Source of the DNA: JAURDE01 sp965365285
GTDB taxonomy: Bacteria > Bdellovibrionota > Bacteriovoracia > Bacteriovoracales > Bacteriovoracaceae
Direction: 5' to 3'
Assembly: GCA_965365285.1 (NCBI GenBank)
Contig: CBDUBC010000060.1
Span: 1-16,517 of the forward strand
DNA length: 16,517 bases
Position 1 is the stretch's first letter, and the number at the start of each line of letters is the position of its first letter. A program made the position numbers and the translations under genes. The notes under the pieces are model-generated. The model did no database searches and had not been told where the DNA came from. It saw nothing but the letters and a program-made list of their open reading frames with translations. Below, in pieces: positions 13,968 through 16,517 of this stretch.

Positions 13968-14645
13968 TTATTCTTTATTTTTATATTTTTTATAGGTAAT
14001 AACGAAATAACTAATGAGTATTGGGCCAATAAGAAGAATTGAGAGAAAAGTTAATAGATTCAAAATTTCATAAGCTAAATCATTACTAGTCTTTTCTCTA
14101 ATACCCCCCATAATATTGAATACGGCCCTCTCTAAGTTTAATACCGTTAGACTTGAAACAATTGCCGTTAATGGAAGTAGTGTCGCTACTACGGTTTCAA
14201 ATCTTGTTGTATTGGCATATCTCCTAAGATAAAAGATTAAAAGTGCTACCCTCCATACGGCGACAGCTAGTAAAAAATAAGCATTTATCTTTGCTGATAA
14301 GTTCATGTTTAAAAACCTCTCAACAGGAATTGCATAAAGAAGTGCCGGTAGTGAGGTTAAAGAAACAAATGTAAGTAAATGAATATAGTTCCAATCTTTT
14401 ATTTTGAATGGCTTAAAAAGCAACCAAATAAAAAACGAAAGGACAAAAATATAGACAACTGAGCCGAAACCAAGGTGTTGTAAAAACTTTGCCTCTGGAT
14501 CATCCCAGTATCTTCCAATGCCAACGATCCAGGTAATAAAAATGCCAAGAAATAAGTCAGCTTTACTAAAGTTCATCATTTCTTCACGAGTGATACGAAA
14601 GCAAAGAAGTCTAAACATATTACTTAATGCTAATTTAAAATTCAT
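13968..14645 (-). CDS. Six-helix integral membrane protein of unknown function
   Basis: I do not recognise a family. The 225-aa protein has about six hydrophobic segments (roughly 30-46, 61-77, 88-106, 121-141, 151-169, 195-217) and a Lys-rich end (KKYKNKE). The N-terminal ~28 residues are amphipathic and lack a cleavable signal. Charged or aromatic residues near the helices (GRYWDDPEAKFLQH at 44-57, VWRV at 130-133) may be functional. Its ATG lies inside the last 11 nt of the upstream radical SAM gene, with an AGGTG ribosome site just before it, so the two proteins are probably made together and may act in one pathway. Transport, or hosting a lipid-modifying step, are possibilities I cannot separate. 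Confidence 0.75.
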   Translation of the reverse strand: MNFKLALSNMFRLLCFRITREEMMNFSKADLFLGIFITWIVGIGRYWDDPEAKFLQHLGFGSVVYIFVLSFFIWLLFKPFKIKDWNYIHLLTFVSLTSLPALLYAIPVERFLNMNLSAKINAYFLLAVAVWRVALLIFYLRRYANTTRFETVVATLLPLTAIVSSLTVLNLERAVFNIMGGIREKTSNDLAYEILNLLTFLSILLIGPILISYFVITYKKYKNKE

Positions 14646-15987
14646 TTAACACCTCGTTATTTCTAATTCTATTTTTTCTACAGATTCTAAATATTCTTTT
14701 TCTTTGAGCTACCCTATCAACTGAGTAAACGGATTTCATTAGATGATGGAACCCTTCTCTTAACTCATCTGGACTAAAGTTTTTAGGGCGATAAGTTACA
14801 TCAAACAAAGTACACTCATCCCAAAAGACTTCTTGGAGCAACCTATTTTCTTCTTTTAGTTTATTATACAGTTCAGTCCCGGGAAATGGTGTCAGCATTG
14901 TAATTTGAACCTCTGAGAGGTTTGACTCCCTAATAAATTGATCTGTTATTTCAAATGAACTTAACTCATCACTATCAAGCCCAAGTATAAAACACCCATT
15001 AACTGAGATACCATAGGACTGAATCTTTTCAATTTTTTGCATATACTTATCGAATTGACTTTTTTTCCAATCATTTGCCTCAATACCAATTAAAGAATCA
15101 GGAGAAGCGGATTCAAGACCAATTAACACTTGAGCACAATTAGACTCGGCTAGTAACTCTAATAGCTCAGTATCATCTGCAATGGAAATATCAGACTCCG
15201 TAAACCATTTCATAGGATACTTTTTAAACAATCTTAACAAGTCCTTAGACCATTTCTTATTAACAAATGTGTTATCATCCGCAAGCTCAATGAATGGCTT
15301 GTTCCAGATACTGAAGATGGTTCGTAATTCTTCTTCAATATGCTCTATTGGTTTCAATTGGTAAGGAGAAATAAGTTTAGAGGCAGCACAAAACGTGCAA
15401 CTTAATGGACATCCTCTAGATGTTTGAATCGTTACTCTATTATATTTAGAAATATCTATTAAGTCGTAACGTGGAATAATGGAGTTTTTAATATTATAGC
15501 TCTGATAATCTCTCTGATTGTAAACTTTTTTTAAATTACCAGACTCAAAGTGTTCTAATAAATTTGGCCAAACCACCTCGGCTTGACCAACAACTATTGA
15601 ACTTGCATGTTTTATGGCTTCATTAGGCAGAACGGAAACATGAAGTCCGCCAAGTACTACACAAGCACCATTCTCAATCAAAAAATCAGATAATCTATAA
15701 GTGTCAAAGGCCCTTGCTGTGAACGTTGAAATGGCAATTAGGTCAGCCTTTTCTGCCAAAACTTCTTCTTTAACTTCCTCTGTTACCTGATCAACATCGA
15801 TATATTTTGCTTCCCAGTTCTCAGGGTTGTGGGCAGCGAGAGTTAAAAGCGATAAACTCGGTAAACTCGCGATGACTTCACTGCGCTCGACAAATCCAGG
15901 CAAAGTCATACCTAGCTTTAAAAGATCTTGATCTTTTACTCTCACTCCACTCATGGCAATGAATAGAACTTTATAATCCTTTTTCAT
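14635..15987 (-). CDS. B12-binding-domain radical SAM protein
   Basis: Radical SAM enzyme of class B (cobalamin-binding) type, 450 aa. The N-terminal Rossmann-like region (about 40-150) shows the usual VVLGGLHVSVLPNEA...VVGQAEVVWPNLL pattern. The radical SAM core (about 186-390) has RGCPLSCTFC with cluster ligands C193, C197 and C200 (CxxxCxxC), then GLES and GCFILGLD blocks. Such enzymes methylate or rearrange unreactive carbons in lipids, pigments or natural products (BchE, HpnP and HpnJ are relatives of this class). The substrate here is unknown. The membrane protein encoded in the 11-nt overlap downstream hints at a membrane or lipid substrate, which is inference. The AGGA before the ATG is only 2 nt away, so the start is not secure, though the conserved N-terminus supports it. 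Confidence 0.9.
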   Translation of the reverse strand: MKKDYKVLFIAMSGVRVKDQDLLKLGMTLPGFVERSEVIASLPSLSLLTLAAHNPENWEAKYIDVDQVTEEVKEEVLAEKADLIAISTFTARAFDTYRLSDFLIENGACVVLGGLHVSVLPNEAIKHASSIVVGQAEVVWPNLLEHFESGNLKKVYNQRDYQSYNIKNSIIPRYDLIDISKYNRVTIQTSRGCPLSCTFCAASKLISPYQLKPIEHIEEELRTIFSIWNKPFIELADDNTFVNKKWSKDLLRLFKKYPMKWFTESDISIADDTELLELLAESNCAQVLIGLESASPDSLIGIEANDWKKSQFDKYMQKIEKIQSYGISVNGCFILGLDSDELSSFEITDQFIRESNLSEVQITMLTPFPGTELYNKLKEENRLLQEVFWDECTLFDVTYRPKNFSPDELREGFHHLMKSVYSVDRVAQRKRIFRICRKNRIRNNEVLNEF

Positions 15988-16017
15988 TATCCTATGATAT
16001 TTAATTATCTACATACA

Positions 16018-16038
16018 TTCAAAGACTTCCGTTCAAAG
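16018..16038 (-). repeat. Direct repeat upstream of the radical SAM gene
   Basis: TTCAAAG occurs at 16018-16024 and 16032-16038, 14 bp apart start to start, 31-51 nt before the radical SAM start. It could be a regulator site or overlap the -35 region; short enough to be chance. Confidence 0.25.
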
Positions 16039-16117
16039 TATCCATATGAATAACATCTTGTCTTTCAGAAACTATGAAAAGATCAGCGACGTTTACATGA
16101 AGATCAAAATTGATATC

Positions 16118-16237
16118 TCAAGTAACAGAACATAACCTTACGGCACATGAATTTTTTTTTATAGAAGCCGAAATATATCCAACCACTAACGCGACTAGTA
16201 AAAAGATTGATTTATAAAAGTATTCAGTTCTTCGCAT
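16118..16237 (-). CDS. Possible 39-aa single-helix membrane peptide
   Basis: ATG 16237 to TGA 16118 on the minus strand encodes MRRTEYFYKS followed by a hydrophobic stretch (about 10-25, IFLLVALVVGYISAS) and IKKNSCAVRLCSVT. The basic N-terminus, the single helix and the Lys pair after it look like a real small membrane protein. No ribosome site is visible. A TATAAT sits 12 nt before the ATG, and a run of nine A's lies within the frame. It may be a remnant rather than an active gene. Confidence 0.3.
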   Translation of the reverse strand: MRRTEYFYKSIFLLVALVVGYISASIKKNSCAVRLCSVT

Positions 16238-16347
16238 ACTTTTAAAATTATTATATATCTAGGTCTAATGTTATATAGGGATCATTTTTAAATTGAAGTG
16301 ATGATTTTAACAAAGAGTTATAAAGTTTATGCCCGAACTACCAGACC

Positions 16348-16517
16348 TCAAGAACAACAATTTGTAATCCTCATCAAATTCAACAGGTTAGTAGCAATAG
16401 AGGTGTCCCTAGTTAATAGTAAAGGGTTTGAAGAGGTAGATGTAATTGCGGCATTTTGAAGAGGATCAGAAAAGTCCATCCTTGCACTATCCGTATATAC
16501 CCTGCAACCGTTGGTAT
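16348..16517 (-). CDS. Possible 3' end of a gene entering from the right edge
   Basis: On the minus strand one frame is open from the window edge to TGA at 16348-16350, giving 55 visible residues with a protein-like composition (SDPLQNAAITSTSSNPLLL, then TRDTSIATNLLNLMRITN). I recognise no family. An internal Met (MDFSDP) could be a start. The open length is short enough to arise by chance. Confidence 0.25.
   Translation of the reverse strand, partial: TNGCRVYTDSARMDFSDPLQNAAITSTSSNPLLLTRDTSIATNLLNLMRITNCCS

Larger units (their letters stand above)
15988..16517. other. Right-end region without a long gene
   Basis: The 530 bases hold the promoter area of the radical SAM gene, a direct repeat, a possible 39-aa membrane peptide and a possible partial frame at the edge. 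Nothing else could be supported. Confidence 0.5.

Noticed and set aside
16046..16135. 29-aa plus-strand frame (MNNILSF...)
   Set aside because: No ribosome site, no recognisable domain or membrane helix, and it overlaps the opposing 39-aa candidate; length is within chance.
1..16517. tRNA, rRNA, CRISPR, insertion sequence or prophage
   Set aside because: No tRNA-like cloverleaf, spaced repeat array, transposase or phage gene was seen in the reading of both strands.

Overview
The window is a low-GC bacterial chromosome segment. It carries exported and lipid-anchored proteins, a large cytoplasmic chemoreceptor and a bacteriophytochrome hybrid kinase. Base composition, the secreted phospholipase-D-like protein and the small envelope proteins fit a Gram-negative bacterium, and my best guess is the Bdellovibrionota (Bacteriovorax/Halobacteriovorax-like). 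That taxonomic placement is inference: no rRNA or marker gene is present.

Plus strand, 1-8057. The window opens inside a ycaO gene whose real start lies upstream of base 1. Next come an exported two-HKD phospholipase D-family protein and a CsoR/RcnR-family repressor with the Cu(I)-type Cys-His-Cys ligand set. Two envelope operons follow. Operon A (3778-5634) encodes a CPC-motif redoxin, a putative YtkA-like lipoprotein and a putative outer-membrane barrel with a CCGGG N-terminus; its genes overlap by 8 and 4 nt. Operon B (5718/5730-8057) encodes a secreted 644-aa protein with a dense Met/Asp/Gly/His tract and a second YtkA-like protein that is a paralogue of the operon A lipoprotein. In front of each operon lies a 19-bp TATAG...G-tract...CTATA element. 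The two copies match at 15 of 19 positions when one is reverse-complemented, and both resemble CsoR/RcnR operators. I read this as a two-operon, copper-responsive envelope module controlled by the neighbouring CsoR. It is the most interesting content of the window.

Minus strand, 8093-15987. A soluble MCP with three PAS domains converges on operon B and shares a small terminator region with it. After a 530-bp gene-free stretch comes a light-sensing pair: bphO (heme oxygenase, makes biliverdin) overlapping bphP (PAS-GAF-PHY-HisKA-HATPase-REC hybrid kinase). Upstream of bphO, on the same strand, a B12-binding-type radical SAM gene overlaps a gene for a six-helix membrane protein of unknown function.

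The right end (15988-16517) has no long gene. It holds a possible 39-aa single-helix peptide and an open frame running off the edge, both on the minus strand and both weakly supported.
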